NCBI RefSeq assembly: GCF_018224955.1
Contig: NZ_JAGTUU010000004.1
Location: 248,001-312,000, forward strand
Length of the DNA stretch: 64,000 bases
Reading direction: 5' to 3'
Source: Thetidibacter halocola
Lineage (GTDB): Bacteria; Pseudomonadota; Alphaproteobacteria; Rhodobacterales; Rhodobacteraceae
Below are positions 56,980 to 64,000 of the stretch, one piece after another. How positions within the stretch are numbered: position 1 is the stretch's first letter; each line of letters opens with the position of its first letter. Below the pieces are notes generated by a model. That model had not been told where the DNA came from, did no database searches, and saw nothing but the letters and a program-made list of their open reading frames with translations. The position numbers and the translations under genes were made by a program.

Positions 56980-58293
56980 TCAGTGCAGCTTGAGCCTTGG
57001 CCTGACGATCTGGTTCACGTGGCCGATCACGATCAGCGCCGTCCCCTTGAACCAACCATGGATCGCGAGGATGTGCATCCTGTAAAGCGACCGATACGCC
57101 ATGCGCGCCAGCCGGCCCTCGATCGCCATCCGCCCGCCGACAAGGTTGCCCATCAGGCTGCCCACCGTCGCGAAACGACTCATCGAGACGAGCGAGCCGT
57201 GGTCCCGGTAGACAAAGTCCTGCGGCGCCCTGCCCGCCATGATGCGGCCGAGGTTCCGGAATACGGTTTCCGCCATCTGGTGCGCCGCCTGCGCGCGCGG
57301 CGGAATGGGCCGCTCGGACCCCGGCAAGGTGCAGGAGGCACAATCGCCGATGCAGAAGATACGGTCGTCAGATACGGATTGCAGCGTGGGACGCACGATG
57401 AACTGGCCCAGCCTGTTCAGCTCCAGATCGCTCATCGCGGCGACGCCGTGGGCGCCACGTACCCCCGCCGCCCACAGGATCAGGTCCGCATCCACCTTGC
57501 CGCCATCCTTGGTGCGAACGACTTTCGGCGTGACTTCCACGACCTGCGTGGACGTCCGGACCTCCACGCCAAGGGCTTCGAGTTCGCTGCGGGCGGTCTG
57601 GGCAAGTTCCTCGTCCAGCGCCGGCAGGATGCGCGGACCCGCCTCGAGCAATGTCACGGCAAGCGTGTTTTCGTCGAAGACCTCAAGGCCATAGTTCCGC
57701 AGCCCCTTGGCCGCGTTGAAGAGTTCCGCAGACAGTTCCACGCCGGTCGCCCCGCCGCCGACGATGCAGATCTGCACCTTCGCGCCCGGCGTTCCGTCCA
57801 TGCTTTCAAGGTTCGCGCGGAAGCAGGCGTTCAGCAGCTTGTGCCGGAACGTGTCGGCCTGGGATCTCTGTTCAAGAAACATCGCATGTTCCCGAACACC
57901 CGGAATGCCGAAGTCGTTCGACACGCCTCCGATCGCAAGCACTAGGTAGTCGTAGCGGATCGTGTGACGCCCCAGCACTTCTTCACCGTCGGGGTCGACC
58001 AGGGGCGCGGTCGTGATGGTGCCGGCTTCGCGGTCGATGCTTTCCAGCGAGCCGTAGAAAAAGCGATAGCCCCAGCGCGCCGCGTGCCCGCCATATCCCA
58101 CCTCGTCCAGGTTGGCGTCCAGCGAGCCCGCCGCGACCTCGTGCAGCAAGGGTTTCCAGATATGCGTGCGGTTGCGGTCGACGAGAATGATGTCGTGCTG
58201 CTTTCGACCGTAACGCGCCCCCAGCTTGCGCGCCAGTTCCAGCCCGCCTGCGCCGCCACCAACGACGACGATCTGCGTTTTCTTCTTGCTCAT
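56980..58293 (-). CDS. ndh: Type II NADH:quinone oxidoreductase
   Basis: This 437-aa single-subunit flavoprotein on the inner face of the membrane passes electrons from NADH to quinone without proton pumping. The FAD motif is VVVGGGAGGLELA (GGGAGG 11-16). The NADH-binding motif is IVGGGATGVELSAEL. LWAAGVRG and IFCIGDCAS are flavin contacts, with RAQAAHQMAE as the quinone-side signature. The C-terminal amphipathic segment (about residues 385-437, ending RPRLKLH) should anchor it to the membrane. ATG 58293 overlaps the stop of a 63-codon gene (ATGA) and gives the usual N-terminus; a longer start at 58407 would add residues unlike the family. It is the last gene of a coupled series with choX. 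Confidence 0.92.
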   Translation of the reverse strand: MSKKKTQIVVVGGGAGGLELARKLGARYGRKQHDIILVDRNRTHIWKPLLHEVAAGSLDANLDEVGYGGHAARWGYRFFYGSLESIDREAGTITTAPLVDPDGEEVLGRHTIRYDYLVLAIGGVSNDFGIPGVREHAMFLEQRSQADTFRHKLLNACFRANLESMDGTPGAKVQICIVGGGATGVELSAELFNAAKGLRNYGLEVFDENTLAVTLLEAGPRILPALDEELAQTARSELEALGVEVRTSTQVVEVTPKVVRTKDGGKVDADLILWAAGVRGAHGVAAMSDLELNRLGQFIVRPTLQSVSDDRIFCIGDCASCTLPGSERPIPPRAQAAHQMAETVFRNLGRIMAGRAPQDFVYRDHGSLVSMSRFATVGSLMGNLVGGRMAIEGRLARMAYRSLYRMHILAIHGWFKGTALIVIGHVNQIVRPRLKLH

Positions 58294-58481
58294 CGGGGGG
58301 AACCTTTGCGTGCGGACAGGGGATGCGGGACGGGCGCTACGGCAATCAGCAACGTCGCGGCCTCGACAGGCATGATGTATTCCGTGCCCGGCGTTTCGTC
58401 CATGCACCGCAGAGCCAAGACGTGCGTCTGGACGGTTTGCGCAAGCGCATATGCGCCGGGGCCTTGGCGTGACCCCGTCAT
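58290..58481 (-). CDS. Putative small protein coupled to ndh, 63 aa
   Basis: This open frame of 64 codons (with stop) starts with an ATG that overlaps the preceding stop (ATGA at 58481-58478) and ends with a TGA that overlaps the ndh start (58293-58290). Such double 4-bp overlap is a strong sign of a translated, coupled gene. The product has a short polar N-terminus, LAQTVQTHVLALRCMDETPG, a hydrophobic stretch VEAATLLIAVAPVPHP and a basic tail. I recognise no family. The alternative is a translated leader that only couples ndh to the upstream genes. Confidence 0.5.
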   Translation of the reverse strand: MTGSRQGPGAYALAQTVQTHVLALRCMDETPGTEYIMPVEAATLLIAVAPVPHPLSARKGSPR

Positions 58482-59197
58482 GGCTTCACATGCCCTCCCG
58501 CCGGGGCGCCGGACGGCCCTGCACTCTGCTTCTGGCCGGCAATCGGCTTCAGCCAGCGGGCATCGCCCGATGCCCAACCCAGCCGCAGCGCCAACCCGTC
58601 CGGCAGAATGGTTTCCACGGCCCTGTCCGGTTCCACCGTCAGACCCAACGCCGAGACGAAGGCCGCGAAATCGGCGAACCAGGCGCGCTCGGGGCTGAAG
58701 GATTGCACGATCAAGGCCGCCACCGGACGACGAAACCGCCGCGCCTCGGCGATCGCGGCAGCGGTCCGGTGCAGCAGCTGATAGCGCAGGTCGCCCTGCA
58801 ACGGCCCAAGCCCCAGCCAGGCGGACAGTTCGGCCAGACGCTCCTGCCGGTTCGTCGAGGGCTCGGCCCCCAGCCACTCCGTCACGGTCGGCCCAAAGGG
58901 TTCGGCTACCTTAGCCTCGATCGCCACGGCCATATCCCGGCCAGCGGCATGAACCAGCGCGAAGACGTCGCATTGCGACGGCGCGCCCCGACCGGGCAGC
59001 GCGACCTGGTGTTCCGCGATGGCCAGTTGCAGGTCGGCCCCGTCACCGCAGAGGGCCGCGACCTCGGGCGGAAAGCCGGCCTCCCAACTTTGCGCCGTGG
59101 CCATGGCGGAAAAGCCTGCGCGCCATTGTCTCGACGGATCGCCCAGCAGGCTCTGCCAGTCGGCGGGGCCTTTCGTGGCGCGCAGGATGCGCTTCAC
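58478..59197 (-). CDS. DUF6946-like protein, nuclease-like core possible
   Basis: This 239-aa protein starts at GTG 59197, overlapping the choX stop as GTGA; an in-frame start further up (59536) would run through choX in another frame and encode Arg/Gly-rich residues. The N-terminus is VKRILRATKGPADWQSLLGD (first residue Met in vivo), followed by AMATAQSWEAGFPPEVAAL, and SQCDVFALVHAAGRDMAVAI followed by EAKVAEPFGPTV. The D...(A/V)xExK pattern (DVFALV then AIEAKV) is what a PD-(D/E)xK nuclease-like or DNA-binding core would show. I recall this as DUF6946 but cannot confirm it. Function is unknown; a link to choline uptake is not evident beyond the operon. Confidence 0.75.
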   Translation of the reverse strand: MKRILRATKGPADWQSLLGDPSRQWRAGFSAMATAQSWEAGFPPEVAALCGDGADLQLAIAEHQVALPGRGAPSQCDVFALVHAAGRDMAVAIEAKVAEPFGPTVTEWLGAEPSTNRQERLAELSAWLGLGPLQGDLRYQLLHRTAAAIAEARRFRRPVAALIVQSFSPERAWFADFAAFVSALGLTVEPDRAVETILPDGLALRLGWASGDARWLKPIAGQKQSAGPSGAPAGGHVKP

Positions 59198-60114
59198 TCC
59201 AGCGCGGCCTTGACGGCGGCCATGGCGTCGCCGCCATCCTTGGTCGTCACGCCCGCCAGCCAGCCGTCCAGCACGCCGGGGTTGGCCGCCAGCCAGGCCT
59301 TGGCGGCGTCCTGCGGCTGCTGGCCATCGTCCAGGATGGCGCCCATGATCTCGTTTTCCATCGCCAGGCTGAATTCCAGGTTCTTCAGCAGCGTGCCCAC
59401 GTTCGGGCATTCCTCGACCAGGCCCGCGCGGGTGTTGGTAAAGACCGTCGCGCCGCCCAGATCCGGGCCGAACCAGTCGTCGCCGCCGGTCAGGTAGGTC
59501 AGGTCGAAATTGGCGTTCATCGGGTGCGGCTCCCACGCAAGGAAGACCACAGGCTCTTCGCGACGGTCGGCGCGGGCGACCTGCGCCAGCATCCCCTGCT
59601 CCGAGCTTTCCTTGACGTCGAAGCCTTCGAGGTCAAAGGCGTTGGCCGCGATCATGTCCATGATCAGGCGGTTGCCGTCATTGCCCGGCTCGATCCCGTA
59701 GATCGTCTTGTCGAGCGCGTCGCCCGCCGCGGCGATCTTGGAGAAATCGTCGATCCCCAGTTTGGCCCCGGCCGCGTTGGTCGCCAGCGTATACTTCGCA
59801 CCTTCCAGGTTGGCGCGCAGGGACACCACGGTGCCCGCGTCCCGGTAGGGCGCGATGTCGGCCTCCATCGTGGGCATCCAGTTGCCGAGGAAGACATCGA
59901 TATCGCCATTGGCCATCGACTGGTAGGTGACGGGCACGGACAGAACCTTGATATCGGTCTCGTAGCCGAGTGCATCCAGCACCAGCGTCGTGGCGGCGGT
60001 CGTTGCGGTGATGTCGGTCCAGCCGACATCCGAGAACGTGACGCTGTCGCAGGATGCGAAGGCCGTGCCGGCGCTGAGGGCCAAGGCGAGGGCCGAGGTG
60101 GAAAGGCGGTTCAT
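59194..60114 (-). CDS. choX: Choline/acetylcholine ABC transporter substrate-binding protein ChoX
   Basis: This 306-aa periplasmic binding protein has a signal peptide (MNRLSTSALALALSAGTAFA, cut near residue 20) and belongs to the OpuAC/ProX type. The ligand box of Sinorhizobium ChoX is W43, W90, Y119 and W205; here W32, W79, Y108 and W194 occur at a constant offset of 11, which strongly supports choline binding. It delivers choline to a ChoWV-type permease for glycine betaine synthesis and osmoprotection. No choW or choV lies in the window; the next genes in the operon are a DUF6946-like gene, a small gene and ndh. An AGGGAG ribosome-binding site precedes the start. It is 67 bp downstream of the hemerythrin gene. 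Confidence 0.9.
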   Translation of the reverse strand: MNRLSTSALALALSAGTAFASCDSVTFSDVGWTDITATTAATTLVLDALGYETDIKVLSVPVTYQSMANGDIDVFLGNWMPTMEADIAPYRDAGTVVSLRANLEGAKYTLATNAAGAKLGIDDFSKIAAAGDALDKTIYGIEPGNDGNRLIMDMIAANAFDLEGFDVKESSEQGMLAQVARADRREEPVVFLAWEPHPMNANFDLTYLTGGDDWFGPDLGGATVFTNTRAGLVEECPNVGTLLKNLEFSLAMENEIMGAILDDGQQPQDAAKAWLAANPGVLDGWLAGVTTKDGGDAMAAVKAALE

Positions 60115-60181
60115 GGCAGTCTCCCTGTTCTGCTTCTGCCGCCAATAGAACGCCCTTCGCCCGCCCGATGCAACCGGGGTA

Positions 60182-60730
60182 TCAGTGCAGGCCCTCGGCC
60201 CCGTGTTTCAGGATGACCGGCACGATCAGGTCTTCCTCGTCCTCGAGATGCCGGTGCAGCAGGCGTTCGAAAGACAGCAGTTCCTTGCGGAAGGGCCCCG
60301 GCTCTCCGCCTTGCAGGACGGCGTTGGCGGACTCGGTGAAGCGCGCCAGCAACCCGTCCATCGCGTGATGATCCTTGTCGAGAATGGCAAAGCCGGTTTC
60401 CAGCCTTGCCTCGCGGCGGGCGAGGACAGGGAAGTAGTGCGCGTCCTCGATCTGGTGATGGCCGTGCAACTGCCCGACCAGCATCCCGCCATAGCGCGAC
60501 AGCCGCGCCCGCATCGCCTGCGGGTCGATCTTGCGATCCTGCCCGGCCTCGGCATCCTCGCGAAGCGCCTCGGTCAGGCGGCGGAACATCAGGTGCCGGT
60601 CCAGCCAGAACTCCACCAGCCCGGCAAAGTTGCGGTGGCTTTCCCACATGTCGCGCGGGAATTGTTCCAGCAGGACGCGCAGGGCGTCGGGCAGGCGGTC
60701 GCGGGCGCGCAGGGCGTTGTCCTGGGTCAT
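60182..60730 (-). CDS. Hemerythrin-domain (HHE) protein
   Basis: This 182-aa all-helical protein starts at ATG 60730; a TTG three codons earlier is possible. Iron-binding motifs of the hemerythrin/HHE four-helix bundle are spread as expected: WESHRNF, FWLDRHLMFRRL, QLHGHHQIEDAHYFPVL, LDKDHHAMDGLL and LHRHLEDEEDLIVPVIL, supplying about five histidines and two carboxylates. Bacterial relatives bind O2 or NO or help repair Fe-S clusters under nitrosative stress. Given the NsrR-like and bd oxidase genes elsewhere in the window, an NO or oxygen role is reasonable but not shown. It is the first gene of the minus-strand group leading to choX and ndh. Confidence 0.88.
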   Translation of the reverse strand: MTQDNALRARDRLPDALRVLLEQFPRDMWESHRNFAGLVEFWLDRHLMFRRLTEALREDAEAGQDRKIDPQAMRARLSRYGGMLVGQLHGHHQIEDAHYFPVLARREARLETGFAILDKDHHAMDGLLARFTESANAVLQGGEPGPFRKELLSFERLLHRHLEDEEDLIVPVILKHGAEGLH

Positions 60731-60944
60731 GGCGCGCAAGGTGGCACGGCGCCGGGTGATGTCAACGGTCCGTGTGCCGCCCCGGAATCGCCACAGTTTC
60801 GACGCAATTCACCGCTATGCAGACTGGACGGTGAAAGAAGGCACCGCAGACCCTGTCCCGGCCCCTCCAGAAGGTTCCGGTGGGACCGACCGTCGCCCGC
60901 GGCACGATCGCAAGGCGATGGCCCCTGTGACAAGGACTGTGCCG

Positions 60945-61631
60945 ATGCGTTACCTGATCGCCGAGACCAGCTGGACCATGATGAACATCGCGCGGCGACT
61001 GGTCGAGGATGGCAGCCTGCTGACACGCACCGACCGCCCCGAGGACATCGCGCATTACCTGCGCCTGGGAGAGATCGACGCCGTGGTGCTCGAAGGCGGC
61101 GCGACCGTCTCGAATGGTCTGTCGCTGGCGGCGTTGCGCGCGATCTGCGGGTCGGTGCCGGTGGTGCTGATCGCCGACAGGGCGCAACGATCCCAGATCG
61201 CCGAATGGCTGGCCGCAGGCGCCGACACGGTGATATCCGCCAGCACCGATCCGACAGAGATCTCGGCCCGGATCCTCGCCGTGGCGCGGCGGGCGCATGG
61301 CTGTTCCAGCCCCACGCTGACCTTTGGCCCGCTGCACCTGGACCTGGCGCGGCGGCGCGCGCAGCTGGACGGCGCCTGGCTGCACCTGACGCCCAAGGTC
61401 TACGAGATCCTGGAATTCATGGCGCTGCGCGCCGGCACGCTGGTGACGCGCGACGCGCTGCTCAGCCATGTCTACGGGCTGGAGGGGGAGCCCGACGCCC
61501 GAGTCTTCGACGTCTACATGTGCACGCTGCGCGGACACCTGAAGGCGGCCGGCGAAGCGGTCCAGATCCAGACCATGCGCGGCGAGGGCTTCCGCTTTGT
61601 CGCGGAGGGCGGTGCGGCGGAGGCCGCCTAG
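60945..61631 (+). CDS. Atypical OmpR/CtrA-like regulator with degenerate receiver
   Basis: This 228-aa protein starts at ATG 60945 (AAGGA ribosome-binding site); ATG 60918 in frame is possible. Residues 1-118 follow the receiver fold, but the acidic pair after strand 1 is missing (MRYLIAETSW) and the phospho-acceptor position reads VVLEGG, with E50 in place of Asp. Residues about 126-222 are a winged helix close to CtrA: LTPKVYEILEFMALRAGTLV, SHVYGLEGEPDARVFDVYMC and GEGFRFV. It cannot be phosphorylated in the usual way and may act constitutively or through another signal. No histidine kinase adjoins it. It converges with an ABM gene with a 4-bp overlap of stops. Confidence 0.82.
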   Translation: MRYLIAETSWTMMNIARRLVEDGSLLTRTDRPEDIAHYLRLGEIDAVVLEGGATVSNGLSLAALRAICGSVPVVLIADRAQRSQIAEWLAAGADTVISASTDPTEISARILAVARRAHGCSSPTLTFGPLHLDLARRRAQLDGAWLHLTPKVYEILEFMALRAGTLVTRDALLSHVYGLEGEPDARVFDVYMCTLRGHLKAAGEAVQIQTMRGEGFRFVAEGGAAEAA

Positions 61632-61948
61632 GGATAGACCTCGGCCACGTCGTAAAGCACCGGCTCGAAGCTGCGGCACAACTCGGCGATGCGGCGGTTG
61701 CGGTCACGCATCTCGTCCGAGCGCAGCATCGCCAGGAAATCCTCGCGCCGGCGCCATTGCGAGTAATTGGCGATGCGCGTCTGCGCGTCGTTCACGTGCA
61801 GCCCGGCCGCGATGAAGCCGGGCTGTTTCGAGATGAACTCGGCATAGGCGGCACGCAGCGCGTCCAGCAGGTCCTGGCAAGTGCCGGGGCTGGTCTCGAA
61901 CGTGGTGATGACGGTCTGGTGACCGCTGTCGGGCGTGATCTCGGGCAT
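61628..61948 (-). CDS. Antibiotic biosynthesis monooxygenase (ABM) fold protein
   Basis: This 106-aa protein starts at ATG 61948 behind AGGAGGAG; an upstream start at 61999 lacks a ribosome-binding site. It is a dimeric ferredoxin-like alpha/beta barrel with the family's layout: VITTFETSPGTCQDLLDALR, then QPGFIAAGLHVND (the usual P-G-F/Y-turn), then ANYSQWRRREDFLAML with the conserved W. ABM-domain proteins include quinol monooxygenases and haem-degrading IsdG relatives; catalytic residues are not diagnostic here. The C-terminus YDVAEVYP is typical of the family. It is divergent from the DUF484 gene. Confidence 0.85.
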   Translation of the reverse strand: MPEITPDSGHQTVITTFETSPGTCQDLLDALRAAYAEFISKQPGFIAAGLHVNDAQTRIANYSQWRRREDFLAMLRSDEMRDRNRRIAELCRSFEPVLYDVAEVYP

Positions 61949-62141
61949 GGCGGGACTCCTCCTGACATCCACTCTGCCACGGCTTGCGACTGTGGCCAAA
62001 CCCCAGCATCGCGCAGATCGTCACGGGCGCGGGGTGCGGAAATCCTTGACAGTCGGGCGGGCTGACGGCCAAAACCGGCCCAAGTGCCGCGCAAGTCGGC
62101 CGAATAACGCAGCAAGGCACAAGCAGGCAGTCAGGACCGAC

Positions 62142-62852
62142 ATGAGCAGTTCCAGCCAGCGGATCGAGGACTCGCTTCGCGAGACGATCATCGCCCGCCC
62201 CGACATCATCCTGGATGACCGCGACCTGATGCAGGCCCTGATCGCCGCGAACGAGCGGTCGATGGGCGGGAACATCATCGACCTGCGCGGTATCGCGATG
62301 GAACGGCTCGAGGCGAGGCTGGACCGGCTGGAGGACACCCATCGCAGCGTGATCGCCGCCGCCTACGAGAACCTCGCCGGCACCAACCAGGTGCACCGCG
62401 CCATTCTGCGGATGCTGGACCCGATCGAGTTCGAGCCCTTCCTGCGCGACCTCGGCGGCGACGTCGCCGAGATCCTGCGCGTCGATGCGATGCGGCTGGT
62501 GCTGGAAAGCAACGCCGAGGATGGCGCACGCACGGTGCAGCGCCTGGGCAAGGTGCTGTCGGTAGCCGAGCAGGGCTTTGTCGCACGCTACCTCAGCGCG
62601 GGCGGCCAAGCCCCGCTGCGGCAGGTCACGCTGCGCCAGGTGCAGACCGGCGATGCCCGCATCTACGGCGACCGCGCTGCCTGGATCCGCTCCGAGGCCT
62701 GCCTGAAACTCGATTTCGGCCCGGGCCGCCTGCCCGGCATGCTGGTCATGGGCGCCGAGGACCCGCACCAGTTCACGCCGCAGCAGGGCACCGACTTGCT
62801 GGCCTTCTTCGCAGGCGTGTTCGAGCGGACGATGCGCCGCTGGCTGAGCTGA
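62142..62852 (+). CDS. DUF484 family protein
   Basis: This 236-aa cytoplasmic protein starts at ATG 62142; the upstream frame is open but Arg/Lys-rich and not conserved. The DUF484 plan is visible: N-terminal helix IIARPDIILDDRDLMQALI, DLRGIAMERLEARLDRLEDT as a short coiled coil, then a GAF-like C-terminal half with IYGDRAAWIRSEACLKLDFG, PGMLVMGAEDPHQFTPQQGTD and a final helix FAGVFERTMRRWLS. DUF484 genes stand next to xerC in many proteobacteria, as here (50 bp away). The biochemical function is unknown. Confidence 0.92.
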   Translation: MSSSSQRIEDSLRETIIARPDIILDDRDLMQALIAANERSMGGNIIDLRGIAMERLEARLDRLEDTHRSVIAAAYENLAGTNQVHRAILRMLDPIEFEPFLRDLGGDVAEILRVDAMRLVLESNAEDGARTVQRLGKVLSVAEQGFVARYLSAGGQAPLRQVTLRQVQTGDARIYGDRAAWIRSEACLKLDFGPGRLPGMLVMGAEDPHQFTPQQGTDLLAFFAGVFERTMRRWLS

Positions 62853-62902
62853 ACGCTGCCTGAACCGACCCTGGGGGGACGTGGCAAGAGGAGGCCGCGC
62901 CC

Positions 62903-63826
62903 ATGACGCTGGACATATCGCCTGCCGCACGCGATGCGCTGGCCCGCTGGCTGGATTCCCAGCGTGCCCTGAAGGGCGCGAGCCCGAACACGATCGACGC
63001 CTATCGCGGCGACGTCCTGGATTTCATCGTCTTCCTGACGCTGCACCATGCCGAACCCCAGGGGCTTGCGCCACTGGCGCGGGTGACGACCTCGGACATG
63101 CGGGGCTGGATGGCGCGGCTGCGGATGGGCGGAGCATCCTCGCGCAGCGTCGCGCGCAAACTGTCGGCGGTGAAAAGCTTCTACCGCTGGCTGGCCGAGC
63201 GCGAGGGGTATGAACCCACGGCGGTCCTGTCGGCCCGCGCACCGAAGTTCCAGAAGAAGCTGCCCCGCCCGCTGACCGAGGACGCGGCGCGCGCCATGAT
63301 CGGCACGGTCGAGACACAGGCCCGCGACAGCTGGATCGGGGCGCGGGACGCGGCGGTGGTAACGCTGCTTTACGGTTGCGGGCTGCGCATCTCGGAGGCG
63401 CTGGGGCTGACCGGTCGCGCCTGGCCCTTTGGCGACAGCCTGCGCATCCTCGGCAAGGGCGGCAAGGAACGGATCGTGCCGGTGCTGCCCGTCGCGCGCC
63501 GCGCGGTCGAGACCTACCTGCGGCTCTGCCCCTACCCGGTGGAACCCGACGCGCCGCTGTTCCGGGGCGCGCGCGGCGGGCCGCTGAACCCGCGGCTGAT
63601 CCAGAAGGTGACGGAGCAGGCGCGGATGCAGCTGGGCCTGCCCGCCTCGGCCACGCCGCACGCGATGCGCCACAGCTTTGCAACGCATCTGCTGGCGGCG
63701 GGCGGCGATCTGCGGGCGATCCAGGAATTGCTGGGCCATGCCTCGCTTTCGACGACGCAGGCCTATACGGCGGTTGACCAGGTCCACCTGATGCGCGTCT
63801 ATGACGCCTGCCATCCGAAGGCATGA
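62903..63826 (+). CDS. xerC: Site-specific tyrosine recombinase XerC
   Basis: This 307-aa recombinase works with XerD at dif to resolve chromosome dimers at FtsK. The N-terminal SAM-like core-binding domain (about 5-105) is followed by a catalytic domain with all active residues: R162 (CGLRISEAL), K186 (GKGGKER), H253 and R256 (PHAMRHSFATHLL), H279 (LGHASL) and nucleophile Y288 (TQAYTAV). A GAGGAGG ribosome-binding site precedes ATG 62903. Its place after DUF484 and the absence of phage or integron genes favour the housekeeping XerC over a mobile-element integrase. Confidence 0.93.
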   Translation: MTLDISPAARDALARWLDSQRALKGASPNTIDAYRGDVLDFIVFLTLHHAEPQGLAPLARVTTSDMRGWMARLRMGGASSRSVARKLSAVKSFYRWLAEREGYEPTAVLSARAPKFQKKLPRPLTEDAARAMIGTVETQARDSWIGARDAAVVTLLYGCGLRISEALGLTGRAWPFGDSLRILGKGGKERIVPVLPVARRAVETYLRLCPYPVEPDAPLFRGARGGPLNPRLIQKVTEQARMQLGLPASATPHAMRHSFATHLLAAGGDLRAIQELLGHASLSTTQAYTAVDQVHLMRVYDACHPKA

Positions 63827-63881
63827 CCGCACCGGCGACGCGCGGCCTTCCAACCATAACCCCCCGGACAGGAGATCCCCG

Positions 63882-64000
63882 ATGATGCAGCTTTTCCACT
63901 CTCCCATCTCGCCCTTCGTGCGCAAGGTGATGGTGGTTCTGCACGAGACCGACCAGCTTGGCGATGTCGAGTTGAAAAGCGTGTCGACCACCGTGCTGGC
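63882..64000 (+). CDS. Glutathione S-transferase, N-terminal fragment
   Basis: This frame starts at ATG 63882 (or 63885) behind AGGAGATC and is open to the end of the window, giving about 39 residues. MMQLFHSPISPFVRKVMVVL is the thioredoxin-fold start of glutathione S-transferases, with the S-P-x-x-x-K/R-V segment that binds glutathione. The gene runs off the window, so class and length cannot be given. Confidence 0.85.
   Translation, partial: MMQLFHSPISPFVRKVMVVLHETDQLGDVELKSVSTTVL

Noticed and set aside
56893-57945. 350-codon plus-strand frame opposite ndh
   Set aside because: ndh on the minus strand has complete flavin and NADH motifs. The plus frame is Arg/His-rich shadow sequence.
62903-63826. 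XerC as integrase of a mobile element
   Set aside because: It follows DUF484 as in many proteobacterial chromosomes, and no attachment repeats, phage or integron genes adjoin it.

Overview
The window looks like a chromosomal segment of an alphaproteobacterium of the Rhodobacteraceae type. The evidence is high GC with strongly GC-biased third codon positions, a sucAB-lpd operon with a MAPEG gene inside it, a cydDC-cydABX cluster with FNR-type boxes, a CtrA-like winged-helix regulator, a ChoX-type choline-binding protein and a DUF484-xerC pair. The genus is not resolved from sequence reading alone.

Layout. 1-4630: end of the 2-oxoglutarate dehydrogenase operon (sucA C-terminus, sucB, a small membrane protein with an internal 156-bp duplication, a MAPEG protein, lpd), closed by a strong terminator. 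4644-11582: a cytochrome bd module, with an NsrR-like Rrf2 repressor divergent from cydDC, then cydA, cydB and an unflagged 45-codon cydX. FNR-like boxes and three matching Rrf2-type palindromes lie before cydD and cydA. 11692-13957: a DsrE-like periplasmic protein, a Tat-exported sulfide:quinone-oxidoreductase-like flavoprotein and a membrane protein. 14043-47097: a HlyC-like acyltransferase, a tryptophan-halogenase-family flavoprotein, a DUF6445-like putative 2OG/Fe(II) enzyme, and one uninterrupted reading frame of about 10,066 codons. That frame encodes a giant RTX/HCBP/cadherin-like protein with a C-terminal type I secretion-like end and fills 47% of the window.

47511-52153: a tightly coupled three-gene operon on the minus strand. 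It encodes a membrane-anchored serine hydrolase, an HNH-AAA ATPase fusion and a stand-alone HNH nuclease. It resembles Septu-like defence modules but has an added hydrolase, and it is my best candidate for an undescribed system. 52592-56297: a glycosyltransferase and rfbC-rfbB-rfbD for dTDP-L-rhamnose (no rfbA in the window), followed by the scar of two insertion sequences including a chimeric transposase. 56980-60730: a minus-strand set of hemerythrin, choX, a DUF6946-like gene, a 63-codon small gene and ndh. The last four are linked by 4-bp start/stop overlaps. 60945-64000: an atypical CtrA-like regulator lacking the phospho-acceptor Asp, an ABM-fold monooxygenase, DUF484, xerC and the start of a glutathione S-transferase gene.

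How it fits together. The first 14 kb is energy metabolism: the TCA cycle, then a high-affinity bd oxidase placed under oxygen control (FNR) and probably nitric-oxide or redox control (Rrf2), then sulfide/persulfide chemistry. The central 33 kb is a surface or secretion locus built around one giant adhesin-like protein with possible modifying enzymes. The right third carries defence-like and surface-polysaccharide genes, an IS scar, and then housekeeping genes. No rRNA, tRNA, CRISPR array or replication origin was seen.
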